The position numbers and the translations under genes are program-made. A model generated the notes under the pieces. It searched no databases. It was given only the letters and a program-made list of their open reading frames with translations, and was not told the origin of the DNA. From Pilaira anomala (Eukaryota > Mucoromycota > Mucoromycetes > Mucorales > Mucoraceae), in contig JAIXMQ010000007.1 of the NCBI GenBank assembly GCA_025716855.1, positions 558,001 through 622,000 of the forward strand: a stretch of 64,000 bases of DNA, in the 5' to 3' direction. Positions 38,538 to 49,831 of the stretch are shown one piece after another. Positions within the stretch are counted from its first letter, which is position 1; every line of letters begins with the position of its first letter.

Positions 38538-39310
38538 AAGCAGTTCTGAAAAGAGAGTGATCGCGAATGCACCAAAAAACCAAGAAAGACAGCCTGTTTT
38601 TTTTTCTGCTGAAAATTTTAAATCGGCTGCTTGTTGATAAAAAAAAAAACGTTTGCTCCATGCGTATGTTATGTCAACTTGGACTTCGTCGAAGGTTCTT
38701 ATGTTATCATTATTGTATGCCTCGAATATTGTAATATTCGATACATGCGTTGTAAAAAAAAAGCCCTCCAGGGTTAGCAGATACTGAGGTCAGAATAGTG
38801 GGTACGTTTGTAATTCTACAATCAGCGATAATAATGTTTGCTACATTTAAATTGCCGGGTGAATTTTCTACTGTTTCAGGCCATGCTAGACCAGTCCTTG
38901 AATTAATTGAATTGTTAAAGACGAAATGACAGAGTGAAACAGAACAAAAATTTTTACATAGAAAGACAAAATTTCTTAATTCTGAAAAAAAAAAAAAAAC
39001 TTCTTTATGACTAATTATTAAGGTTGATCTGAACGAAGTAAAAAATGTATAGTCTAGTACATCACTCGTGTAACTCTTTTTGACGGGATTTCTTTCATAC
39101 GCCAATATTACAAGTCTAGATTATGCTAAAAGAACCATTTCGTCATTATCAGCTAACCACAAGGCTTTTAATAACTTTATGTAAGCGTGTCATAAAAAAC
39201 ATTTGGCGCTTATTTATATTAAGATCTTCATACCAACCGTTAATAATACTATTATTTCCTTCGATGGAATTACTAAATAAAGATTCTACTAATAGTCATT
39301 TTCTTTATTG
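38538..39310 (-). pseudogene. Second decayed coding locus, family not recognised
   Basis: On the minus strand, coding-like text continues over several frames: WYEDLNINKRQMFFMTRLHK, then TGLAWPETVENSPGNLNVAN, IIIADCRITNVPTILTSVSA, then ITIFEAYNNDNIRTFDEVQV and DLKFSAEKKTGCLSWFFGAF. Joining them needs frameshifts, and homopolymer runs interrupt the frame (about 38641-38649, 38984-38999). I cannot name the family. It may be a separate gene or a transposon part adjoining the Fanzor-like relic. Confidence 0.35.
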
Positions 39311-39450
39311 GGATCGTTAGAAGTTTTAAAGACAATATTTATTTCTGATAAAATATATGAAGAAGAATGAAGTAAAATATAATATAATAATAATTATAGC
39401 TTGAAACAAAAGGATTATTTTTTAGAGATTTGTAGGGGAACTAAACAAAA

Positions 39451-39452
<2 letters not shown>

Positions 39453-39496
<44 letters not shown>

Positions 39497-39575
39497 TTTT
39501 TTTTTTATATTTTTTTTTTATATTTTTTTTTTATATTTTTTTTTTATATATATATTTTTTTTTTTTTTTTTTTTT
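39453..39575. repeat. Poly-T tract with ATAT punctuations
   Basis: A pure T run is followed by repeats of a TATA block plus about 9-10 T, four or five times, then more poly-T. On either side is a similar short string (aaacaaaaggatt near 39403, 39443 and 39587), suggesting local duplication. Confidence 0.85.
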
Positions 39576-39600
39576 GTAGGGAAGCAAACAAAAGGATTAT

Positions 39601-40524
39601 TCAATATTTGTTGATAATACTGTTGGCGGCCTTTTTAAATTTTTTGAAAATTTTGGGAGGCTAATGGGTGGGAAAAAAAAAGACGTTAGTAAAAAAAAAA
39701 AAAAATATTGGTGTATGTGTGAATCAGCTTACCTTATTTGAAAAGCTCAAATCTTTATCTACAAAAGCCCAACCTTCATCAAAGGTTGGAACGTTTGGTT
39801 TTTGGACAAGAACCATATCATCGATATCTTCAGTATGTAAAGAAATGCCATCTTTCATATGGATAGTATCTTTCATAGCATCGGCAAATGCAGCTGGATA
39901 CCAGGTTGATTCATGGTAAAGTACACCAGCAGAAAGGTCAGTACCAAGATCACTAACATCATCATCACTAACATCACCAACATCACCAACATCACCAATA
40001 TCACCAACATCACCAATATCACCAACATCACCAGCATCACCAGCATCACCAGCGTTAGTTTTATACAAAGATTTACTATCTTTCAATTTGAGAGCATCGG
40101 CAAAGGAAGCTGGATACCAAGTGGATTTACCAAGAAGTGCTGCAGCGGAAATATCAGTACCAACACCATTAACATTTGCTTTTGCTTGAGATTCATTGCG
40201 GCCCATTGATTTCTTCTCCATAACAAAAAAGTTATACACAGCGAAAGCACCATTGACAAGTGATTGAGCAATACCAGTTGATAAACCTTTAACCATAATA
40301 TCAAGACATTTACGGCGGGGCACATAGGAATCCATAAGCTCTTCCATTTCTTGAGTGACACGAGGAGGTACATGATAAGGATCATATTGGGCATCTGTAG
40401 TATAATAGCTGGTTGAACGTTTATAATCCTTGATAGAGGAATTGAGGCTGTCAAAACAGCTGGCGACGTAGAAAAGATATTGTCTTGCAAAAGCAGAAAC
40501 AGAATAAAACTCGAATGAGAACAT
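39601..40524 (-). CDS. Unknown protein with GDV/GDI repeat and internal duplication
   Basis: Two exons, 40524..39733 and 39660..39601, giving about 283 residues; the intron has an ACTAAC branch site. The second exon encodes a basic tail (PPKIFKKFKKAANSIINKY). The N-terminal about 110 residues contain helical, partly hydrophobic text (MFSFEFYSVSAFARQYLFYV; VKGLSTGIAQSLVNGAFAVY). A module is present twice: GTDISAAALLGKSTWYPASF-ADAL and GTDLSAGVLYHESTWYPAAF-ADAM. The copies are separated by an acidic 9-nt-based repeat of GDA/GDV/GDI units. Near the end is DDMVLVQKPNVPTFDEGWAF. I do not recognise the family. Conserved STWYPA blocks and an intact two-exon frame argue for a functional gene. Confidence 0.65.
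39958..40053 (-). repeat. Coding minisatellite (GDV/GDI/GDA)
   Basis: In-frame tandem repeat with a 9-nt period (GGTGATGTT variants), giving about ten Gly-Asp-Val/Ile/Ala units in the unknown protein at 39601-40524. Copy number is likely polymorphic. Confidence 0.9.
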
Positions 40525-41590
40525 AGTTATTAAGACTTTAGAATAAAATAAAGTAGTTGTTTGAATAAAGAAGAAGAAAAAAAAAAAGAGGGTGAAAGGA
40601 CAACCAGCTTTATATAAGATAAAGTTTACTAGAAAGACTGTTTTTTTAAAAAAGGTATTTGTTTATCAACACAACCATCAACCTAGTTTTTTTTTTTATA
40701 GCCCAGTTATTAAAAAGGTTATGTAATCATAGGAAGTACACAATGCAAATTAATTTTCGGTTCTTTAGTCTGGAACACATCCGAAATAATATGATAATTC
40801 CCATCAGATCTTATACAAAAATATTTTTCTAACACCCAAATAAAACCTAATTTCACTTTCCTTTATTTCATATAATAATAGGAATGCTCATATGATTCAA
40901 GAAATGCATCACTTTAATTTGTCATTTGATGAAATAGTTTTCTTTTTTGCTTTTAATTTTACCGTATGACATGTCATTAATCTGACAGCTCTTGTTGATT
41001 TGAAGTGGAAAAAAAAAAAAAAAAAAAAAAGCTTAAATAAACCAAAATACTTGGGTTTCAATAACAAATTCATTACCTTTTCAGTTAAACTTACAGTATT
41101 TTTTTTTTGAAATAGAAAATTCTCATAATGTCAACTCATAAATAAGCATTGGTACGAAACTTTAATTTTTGAAATATTATTCTAATTTATAAAGTAAGAG
41201 GCTTTTTTATTTGTCCGCACCAAGAAAGATGATATTGATGAAACGCAAACATGTTTATTTAATTTCTTTATTACAAAACAAAACATGAATCTTTCATGCC
41301 ACTGCTTCTTTGATTACATATACACTATCCAGGCAAGACATTTCATCAAGAAAGAACAACTTTGAAACCTGTAGTATAATATATCTGTTAGTAATGTGGT
41401 AAAATATTATTGAATAATTCCATTAACTTTATCACTAATAAATTTCAATAAAAAAAGCTCTTTATGAAAAGACACTCACAGGTCTCAATCGGCTGTAATG
41501 TTCTAGCGAAGAGAGTAGATCAGCTTAAAATGATAAATATTTTTTCTTCTCCGCAATATACAAAAAGGTTATCAACAGAAGAAGTTAGTA

Positions 41591-41833
41591 ATGGCAAGAG
41601 AAATTAAGCAAGACGAAGTCGCAAAAAATATTGTGTTACATAAAGCTGATATCGATGATCCCGGATTCTATTTGGAGTTGTCATATATGAATACGCATAT
41701 GGTGACTCCAGAAGCAATGCTAGCTGAGGGGATAGAACCGCCATGCAGACGACATAATAATTCTTATATTATTTATTGCTTGCAAAATAGTGGGTGTTTC
41801 AGTAGAAAATATGAGATGGGCTTACACAGGTAA
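41591..41833 (+). CDS. Small hypothetical open frame
   Basis: An 80-codon frame (MAREIKQDEVAKNIVLHKAD...YEMGLHR) with balanced amino-acid composition, unlike the surrounding AT-driven frames. It stops in a sequence that also resembles a splice donor (CACAG|GTAATG), so it could be the first exon of something longer or a gene remnant. Family not recognised. Confidence 0.25.
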   Translation: MAREIKQDEVAKNIVLHKADIDDPGFYLELSYMNTHMVTPEAMLAEGIEPPCRRHNNSYIIYCLQNSGCFSRKYEMGLHR

Positions 41834-42539
41834 TGATAACAATAGTTTTAATGAGAAGGAAGAAAATAATTTACATGTATAAGCTTTATAGAATAAAAGA
41901 ATTAATATACACTGATGCAGTTAGAGTAGTAAGAGCTAAATTTTAAGAAGAAAATGCAGCTACATGGATTAAGTCTGATTGACCATCCTATCTGTTATTT
42001 AAAGTAATGTAGCTGTTTATTATCCTTAATAATTAATGTTCCCAGTACTCTTGTATATATTTTTTATTATAAAGTCTCAAAATAGTTAAATAAACATTTC
42101 AAAGTAAAGTCCTTCAATATTAACTATTTTATTAAACAATACTATATCCAGAAAATTTTAAATTTAGATGGGCAGATGATTGTATATAAAGATATATTTT
42201 TTTATATGTAAAAAATATACTTTCTCTAACAAAAACTGTTTTCCTTACATGCACTACAAATGGAGAGTGCATGTAGCAATACGGTGCAGTTAAATTCTAA
42301 AAGTCATCAAGAAGAAAAGTTAGCAATTATATCTATATTTACATTGTATCACATTATACTTACAAACACTTCTTTCAATCTAATTTTTATATATTTCTTA
42401 AGAATTTTTGTGTAATTTTCAGAAACATGAAGAGCCGATAACCGGTTGTGTTTCTATTTATGGACTACTTGTAATATCGACAAACAGTAATTGGTTAATT
42501 GTTATTTTTATTAATATAGCGATAGTTATTTATTAATTT

Positions 42540-43830
42540 TATGAAAAGTAATCTCTTGCGAGAAACAGGTAAATACCACAGAAAGATACATAAGAGGATG
42601 AGTGAAGTTACTTCTGCCCTTATTGCTAGATTAAGAAAGGATACAGCTTCTCAACTTCCTATCTAAAAGGTAAAGTTAATATTTACCAGTATTTAGATTT
42701 TATTTCTCAAGAAAAGGCTGCAATTGAAGTTAGAGATGATATATACACTTGTATAGCTGGTCTCATTTTATATATGAGTAGACATGATAGAAATAATACT
42801 TACACACAGATAAAAGCTTATATTGTTGAAAAAGTTATATATCCAATAGCTTAAAAGTCTTGACAATTGTTTGGGAAGATGCAACGAATGGTTCCGATAT
42901 CTGGAAAACTCACGCATCAAATGCTTGTGTAATGCTTTAAATATTTTAGTTAATAAATAAATCACTTTTTTTTTTTCTTTTCTTCAAATCAAAATAAAAG
43001 ATGCTGAATCCCCTTAACCATTACCGTCTTAATCCTCTGTGGTTTCGAGATTTCTCTCTGAACAATAAGGGTGATCTGTTCAAAATTTTTTGTCTTGGAT
43101 CTCCTTCCAAAACTTCAAATAACTTCCAACTTTTTTTTTTTTTTTAGAAGACTAACTTCCAACAATACATATGCAAATATTTTAACTTTGAGTATTCATA
43201 TTAATTACTTAACCTGTAGCTATAATATTTACTAGACGTGTTATGTTTAGTATCATAATGTCAATGTTAAGTAAAAATAGATATGTAGATACAATAAAAA
43301 AGATTAATAAGAACATAAAATGGGTTTTTTTTTATCCAATGCTAATACATGTTATCAATTTAATATCCATATTTTTTTTAAACTATTTTATACTTCAAAT
43401 GCCTTATAGAAGAGATAGACAAAAGTTAATTCATGACCTGTGGTCAATTCAAAAAAAGGAAGATGATTTTATTGGCTGTTCAAAAATTCTTCCAAGACAT
43501 TTAGAGCATTGAAATGACCACCCTTAATATTTCCACCATCTACCAACCACAATTATCAGATGAAGAAGAAGATAATAATACGGCGACAATTATGATGATG
43601 AAGAAGAGGAGAAGGAGGAGGAGGGGGAGGGGGAGGGGGAAGAAGAAGAAGAAAAAGATAATCGTAAAAACATTACAAACCAAGACTCGAGCAAGGTTAA
43701 CGATCTTTACCAGCAATCTTGTAAATCCTCTCTTACTCGTTTCTCTGAGAATCGATAAAAAGTTTGTTATGCCTTCAGCATATAAAGATGATCCTAATAT
43801 CTTAAAATTTGTTCTAATAAATAATTAAAG
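42540..43830 (+). pseudogene. Broken coding-like region, unassigned
   Basis: Plus-strand text in shifting frames: VTSALIARLRKDTASQLPI, AAIEVRDDIYTCIAGLILYM, LTIVWEDATNGSDIWKTHAS, then MPYRRDRQKLIHDLWSIQKK and an acidic DDEEEKEEEGEGEGEEEEE stretch. Many stops and frame changes separate them. It could be one decayed gene or several transposon-derived pieces. I could not identify catalytic motifs. Confidence 0.3.
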
Positions 43831-44769
43831 GAACTTAACAAACATCGTAAGGACCACCATTGCATATAGTTACTTCAAAGACTGTAACAAACTTCTTAGA
43901 CTTCCAAAAAAACATCTTGCTTTTAGTTAAACCATCTTCTAATATTTAAAACATTTTTATTGGTACTAAACTATTCTTGGGACAATATTTGTTTAGTTAA
44001 TTTGAACTAATCTAAATGTAAAACAAGCACAGAATAAACTCTTACCAGAAAAATGAATAAATCATATATAATTATAATTGTTCAAAACAAGTGGTCCATT
44101 TTAACAAGGTACAATATAATAAAAAACTAAGATAGAAATTTTATGTCTATGCGTACGATGTTCTAGTAGAATATCGTGACAAAATTACAATCTAGCGGGT
44201 TTAGTTGGACAAGTTGAGATGCTTTAAACGATGTACCTTAAATCACCGAGTTGCGATAATATTGTATTAGGAGGTTTATTTCAGTCTTGTTACTAACCAA
44301 TATGCAAAGTATAATTTAATAATTATGTGCTTAACCTTTACACCTAAGAAAAAAAATCAACTCAATGCATTTTAGACAAAAATTGTTTTTTTAAAAAATT
44401 GTTTTTTTAAAAAATTGTTTTTCAAGTAAAAGCCTCAATAAAGAATATAAAGAGAGAATCTCACGTGTTCATTCAAATAATACATACACCAAACACTTTT
44501 TTTCTGGTTTTAAGTAACCTTGGCAAAAATATAAAATAGATTTATACAATAGACAGAGTATTCTACTCTATAATAACATTTGAAAGTAAAATTTCGTGTT
44601 TGCTTATCTTTTTTAACTTTACAGGGAACACAAGCTGTGATTGATTTTGTTTTATTTATAAATGTTCAAAAAAGGATAAAATAACTTTTTTGAACCCCCA
44701 ACACTTGTATTTTCTGCTTTTTTTTTTACTGCTCTCTGTTTTTTTACTCTTTTCACGGATCGTTACATA

Positions 44770-47532
44770 ATGTCAACAACACAAGAAGAAGGTACACCTA
44801 TTTCAAGGCAAAGAGTCAGTAGAGCTTGGTAAATGACTGATATTTAAAAACAAGTCTCCCCCCCCTTTTTTTTTTCAAAAGTAATAACCTTTCAAAGAAA
44901 AATAGTGATTTATGTAGAAAAAAAAAAGTAAAGTGCGATGGAGCAACACCCGTTTGTACTAACTGTAAAAATGTTGGGCTTGAATGCACTTTTCAAGACC
45001 TGACGAAAAAGGTATAAAACTTTGTACTGTAATTTATGCTAAACATAAAACTGACATTCTCCTGTTATATGTACATAAAAAAAATAGCGTGGACCACCTA
45101 AAGGATATATAGAAGCAATAGAGAACCGATTATATAAACTGGAGAATTTTCTTGCTGGAATGGCTAAAGGAGGGGATGATAAATCCAAACAACTCTTGAC
45201 AGAACTAAATTCACCATTAGAAACACCAACAGGAGAGCAAATTAAAGCTCGACCAGTGAGAAGAGCGCCTAGATCAGAAAAGAGTAAAGTATTTTTCTGG
45301 CAACAAGATAAAGCAGGAAAACGAAAACGAGAAAGTCTATCAAACGAAGAAGAAGGGGAATCAGTAGATGAAGGTATAGGACAATTAGCTATGGATGAAA
45401 ATGGTCAAGTACGCTATTTAGGTAAATCATCCGGGTATTATCTACTTCAAAATAGTCGAACTTATCAAAATGGTGCGTTTCATTTCGCAAACTATGGGAA
45501 TAGACCAAGATATGAAAAGAGATTAAATAAGTCAGACCCAACTCAATTACCACCAAAAGATTTATCTCAGCATCTTGTTGGATTATATTTTGATCATTTT
45601 TATCCTTTTTTACCATTATTTTATAAACGTGATTTGACAGCATCTACGACAAATACAGAAAATAAAACTATATCTCCGTTATTGTTAAACTCAATCTATG
45701 CAGTTGCTTCACGTATATCACCTGATATTCGTGTCAGATCGGACCCTGCTTCTCCTGATACCGCGGGTGATGTTTATTTTGAAAGGGCAGAGAAATTATT
45801 GGATGAATCTTATGATTTACCAAGTATATCCACCGTACAGGCACTCTTATTATTAGCAAGTCATCAACATGGTCGAATGAAGTCAGCAAGAGCATGGCTT
45901 TATAGCGGGATGGTATAAGCTTTAGAAATACAGTTTTTATATATCAACAAACTAAAAAAAAAAAAAAAAAAAAAAACTTATGAATAATTACAGGCTTTTA
46001 GAATGGCTCAAGATCTAGGTCTTCATAGAAATTGTGATCATTGGAATATACCACCAGATGAATGTGAAAGAAGAAAGAGGGTATTTTGGTGTTGCTTTGT
46101 AGTAGATCGACTCGCTAGTGCCATGTACGGTCGCGCCTCAACATTTGAAGAAAGAGACTGTGATGTACCTTTCCCGTCTATGGATGATCCAGAAGCTATT
46201 CAAGGTAGCAACGTTCGTCTACTGGATACATTTATAAACTTGATAAAAATATGTGAGGTTCTTGGCCATGTTCTCAAAGATATTTATTATGTTCGATCTT
46301 TACAAAATACTGCCAGCAAACAAGCGGATACGGTGTTAACGACTTGGAATAAACGGTTACACCAATGGTATGATCAATTACCGGATTCGTTGCAGATTAA
46401 AAAAAATTGTCCGACACTTCCCCCAACGGCTGTATGTCAGCTTCACATGATTTATCATACTACGGTTATTTTATTACACCGACCTTTTATACCTGGTCCA
46501 AATCAAAGTTTGGTTGCCTGTGTCTTACCATGCGCTTCCATTTGTTCCTCAGCTGCAGACTCTGTGCTCTCCATAGGAAATGCTATGTTGTCTGAAAATA
46601 AGCTGCGATATGTTATGAATTATGCAGTGTATTATATCTTTACAAGCGCTATTATATTTATCAAGAGTGCGTTCATTAAATATCCTCATGATAATACAAC
46701 CATGAGTCATCAACATAATAAGTCATTGGATGCTAGAGTCAAAGTGACTCATTGTATGCGCGCACTCGATGAAATCGAAGGAACTTGGACTACAGCTAGT
46801 AAAAGCTGTCAAATTCTAGGTGAATTATCTGGGTTTAGAGATTTTAATTCAAATTGGTCTCAACAGCAACAAAATCAACATGTACCTGAATATCAAAATT
46901 CACAACAAGTAATGGAACCAACTAATTTACGATTTTCTGTACTTGGTGACGCTAACAGAAAAGAGCAAGCATTTCAATCTCCCCGTGATAACATGGAGTT
47001 TAATACAACAGATCTTCCTTTTCAAATGAAAAAAGAGCATGTACAACAACCACAAGAAAATTCTTCTCCCTCTTCTACAGCAGACCCATTTGCAGCGCCT
47101 GGCATTATTCCAATGACAGATACAAGACAATATCATCAGTTAGGTACTGCATTTTGGGGAGTTCCTTCTTCTTTAGATGTCAATGAGTGGGATAACTTTA
47201 TGAATTCAGCAGCAGCAGCAGCAGGAAGTGATAATCATCATTCGGAAACTTACTCTCAGGATAGGCCATTTGAAACATCATCAGTCGTAGGAAATTATTC
47301 GACAGAGAAACCACAACAACATTTGATTCATACTGATCAAAATGTGGATATTTTATCGGGTGTATCTACTCCATTGGAACGTAAGGCGCCGCCTACTTTA
47401 TTGAGTTATTTACCTCATTTACAACAGCAGCAGCAACAAAATAATAATCAAAGTGCTACGGCTAGTGATGGCAGGCCATCATCATCATCATCGAATTCAG
47501 GACGTGACTTGGCTAATGCTCATTACTGGTAA
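44770..47532 (+). CDS. Zn2Cys6 fungal transcription factor
   Basis: Four exons: 44770..44828, 44906..45011, 45088..45912 and 45994..47532, giving about 842 residues. The binuclear zinc cluster is built across the first intron: SRAC|DLCRKKKVKCDGATPVC-TNC-K-NVGLEC, with six Cys at the usual spacing near residues 20-47. A linker (KKRGPPKGYIEAIENRLYKL) is followed by a short coiled-coil start. The fungal-specific middle-homology region contains LVGLYFDHFYPFLPLFYKR, ARAWLYSGMAFRMAQDLGLH and ERRKRVFWCCFVVDRLASAM. The C-terminus is Gln/Asn/Ser-rich with poly-Ala and poly-Gln. It is a nuclear DNA-binding regulator; target genes cannot be told from sequence. The exon 2 acceptor was chosen because only it restores the ACDLC motif. 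Confidence 0.93.
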
Positions 47533-47538
47533 AAAAAG

Positions 47539-47580
<42 letters not shown>

Positions 47581-48423
47581 CCGTCTTTTTGTAAATATAT
47601 AATAAATGCTAATAATGAGATATACACCCATTAATGCATTTTCGACTCTATGAATTGTTGAACTAGCTATAGAAAGATCTTTTATCTATCTTATCTTGGT
47701 AGGTAGATAGACATGAAAATTATCATAAGAATAAAAAATAGGATCTTCATATCCATTTGCGAAGCAAAAGCCCATTTAAAGTGACTTTTGAAGAAGTGAG
47801 AGCCCAGTCGATATTTTTCAGCCTCAAACCCATTTAAATAAGAAGCAAGTTCTTTTCTCAATATATATATAGCTTTCTACTTAAAAGATGTATAAGTACA
47901 CAGATCTAAACTTTTGCCTCCCCCCCCCACCCACTTTTTTTTCTTTTCTCCTTGGTTTAAGCGATTTAGGAAGAGCGAAAGAGAGCCAATTTTAGTTGTC
48001 TAGGTTTTCATACTGTGCTTCCACTCGAATGTTGAAAACTCTGCCCACTTTTGTGAAAATTTTTGCTCACTCTTAAGCTAAATTTCCCAATTTAATTTGC
48101 CCACTAAAAAGAGACTTATTCCAAAAAGTGGGGAAATACTTGGAGCAACTTCTATTAAAGTTACACAAAGGTCGGAGTTGAACTTGTTTGTAGATTGAGC
48201 AATTACCAAAAGATGGAGAGATCATGTAATGAAGATAGCTACACGAATACTTATCGTAGAAAAAAAACTTTGCATATTTGAAAAGAGCCAGATGATGGCA
48301 ATCTAAAACTTTGTTAAAATTTAAAGATTGGATAGCGCGTTGACGAGTTGATTTTTTTACTGAGTAAAATCAAATAAAAAAAATACTTAGCGGAGAGAAG
48401 GGTTCGGGGTTCGTCTGGTCAAA
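47533..48423. other. Intergenic region up to transposon relic
   Basis: About 890 bases with poly-T at 47542-47578 right after the regulator gene. A GCCCACTTTTGTG string at about 48044-48056 is repeated in inverted form near 48439-48453, possibly transposon terminal repeats. No gene seen. Confidence 0.45.
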
Positions 48424-48464
48424 TTATTTTTCTTTTAAGTGGGCACAAAAGTGGGCGAAAGCAC

Positions 48465-48562
48465 GTCTAGTAGAATAGCGCGCAAACCCTTCAAAAGATG
48501 ATTGAGCAACTTGGTTGCTAGCGTCTGCAATTATTTGAGGAATAGTATCTTTTTTGAGTATA
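48465..48562 (-). repeat. Inverted copy of the transposase 3' end
   Basis: The minus strand reads DTIPQIIADASNQVAQSSFE and GFARYSTRR, near-identical to the C-terminus of the plus-strand transposase at 49441-49540 (DTTPRIIADAINQVAQSSFE, GFARYSTRR). This forms an imperfect inverted repeat of about 100 bp flanking the relic. Confidence 0.8.
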
Positions 48563-48664
48563 AAGTCTCGGACGACTAGGATACTTACTGGAACTAAAGA
48601 CCTGAGCTTTATTATTATTCTCAAGATTATTAATATTTATTCTTTTCTTGTGATATAAATTCAA

Positions 48665-49573
48665 TGCTGCTGACCCAAGAATTATTGAACCTGAAGGAGA
48701 ATTAACAGTGGCAACCAAAAATTTAGTATCTGACTTTCATTACAAGTATCCTACTGCTACCATAGATCAGTTGATGGGTGAGATGAATAACAGCTTTGAG
48801 GACCTAACCATTTCGAAAAGAACGCTCTACCATCACATGGCTGACTTATAGATTTTCACCCTTAAGAAGGCCCAATTGGAGCCGGTAGAAAGAAACACTC
48901 CAGAAAGAATCCAAGCGAGAAATCAATGGGCAGAATGGTGAAAGAGATTGGTGTTGACTATATGAATAACAGTGTTTTTATCGATAAGTTAGGATTTAAT
49001 GCAAACCTGAGAAGAACTCAAGGTTAAGCGCCAAAAGGGGAGGCTGCCAAAGTCAAAGTACTTACGGCTAGAGCCAATTCAATTTCCATCTTGGGCGCCA
49101 TTTCTGCTAGAGGCTTGATTAAAATCAGCTTGAGAAAGCCCATGCCTTCTTCAAAGAAAAGAAAGCTAGCCGGTGGCAGAAAGCAGCAAACAAAGGGTAC
49201 GGTAACCAATCACTATTATGTCAATTTTATTAAAGACGTTCTTGCTAAGATGGACAAATTTCCTGAAATGAAGGGACATTATCTAATTATGGACAATGCG
49301 CCCATACATGCAGGTAAAATAATTGGCGAGATGATCAAAGAGCGTGGCTACAAATGCATTTGCCTACCACCTTACTCTCCAGAACTCAACCCAATAGAAC
49401 AATTTTGGTCTGTTGTTAAAAGTAGTGTAAAAAGAAAATTTATGCTCAAAAAAGATACTACTCCTCGAATAATTGCAGACGCTATCAACCAAGTTGCTCA
49501 ATCATCTTTTGAAGGGTTTGCGCGCTATTCTACTAGACGTTTTGATGACTGCCTTGCAAGCCGTCCTATTTAA
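48665..49573 (+). pseudogene. Tc1/mariner (IS630-like) transposase relic
   Basis: The N-terminal part reads TATIDQLMGEMNNSFEDLTI then SKRTLYHHMADL, a helix-turn-helix type region. It is followed by KKAQLEPVERNTPERIQARN, then the first catalytic Asp context NNSVFIDKLGFNANLRRTQG, the second GHYLIMDNAPIHAGKIIGEM, and the third LPPYSPELNPIEQFWSVVKS. These three give the DDE triad of the superfamily. Stops occur after MADL, after AEW and after RRTQG, and one frame change lies around 48940. Only the last 160 codons (from 49091) remain open. It is non-autonomous now. Confidence 0.85.
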
Positions 49574-49831
49574 CAAACAATTATATACAGTACGACACCC
49601 TTTTTTTTAAAGTGCGACACTTTAACTTTTTTTTTTGCGACATCATTTTGGCAAAAGGTGTATTTACTCAGAACACTTTTTAAGGGGGCTCAGACGGTAG
49701 ATAAACAAATATACGCTGTTTTAATTGAAATTTGTTCGTGTTTAAATTACATTCTAAATTTAATTTGTCCTTCTTTTTTTTTTTTTTTTTTTTACTTTTT
49801 TTTGTTGTTGTTGTAAATAGAAAGTCTCGCC

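Larger units (their letters stand above)
40525..44769. other. Gene-poor region with relic coding pieces
   Basis: About 4.2 kb of AT-rich DNA with no confident intact gene. Two areas with coding-like text are listed separately (41591-41833 and 42540-43830). A threefold direct repeat of about 16 nt (aaaaattgttttttt) lies at 44377-44422, just over 300 bases before the Zn2Cys6 gene. Confidence 0.45.
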
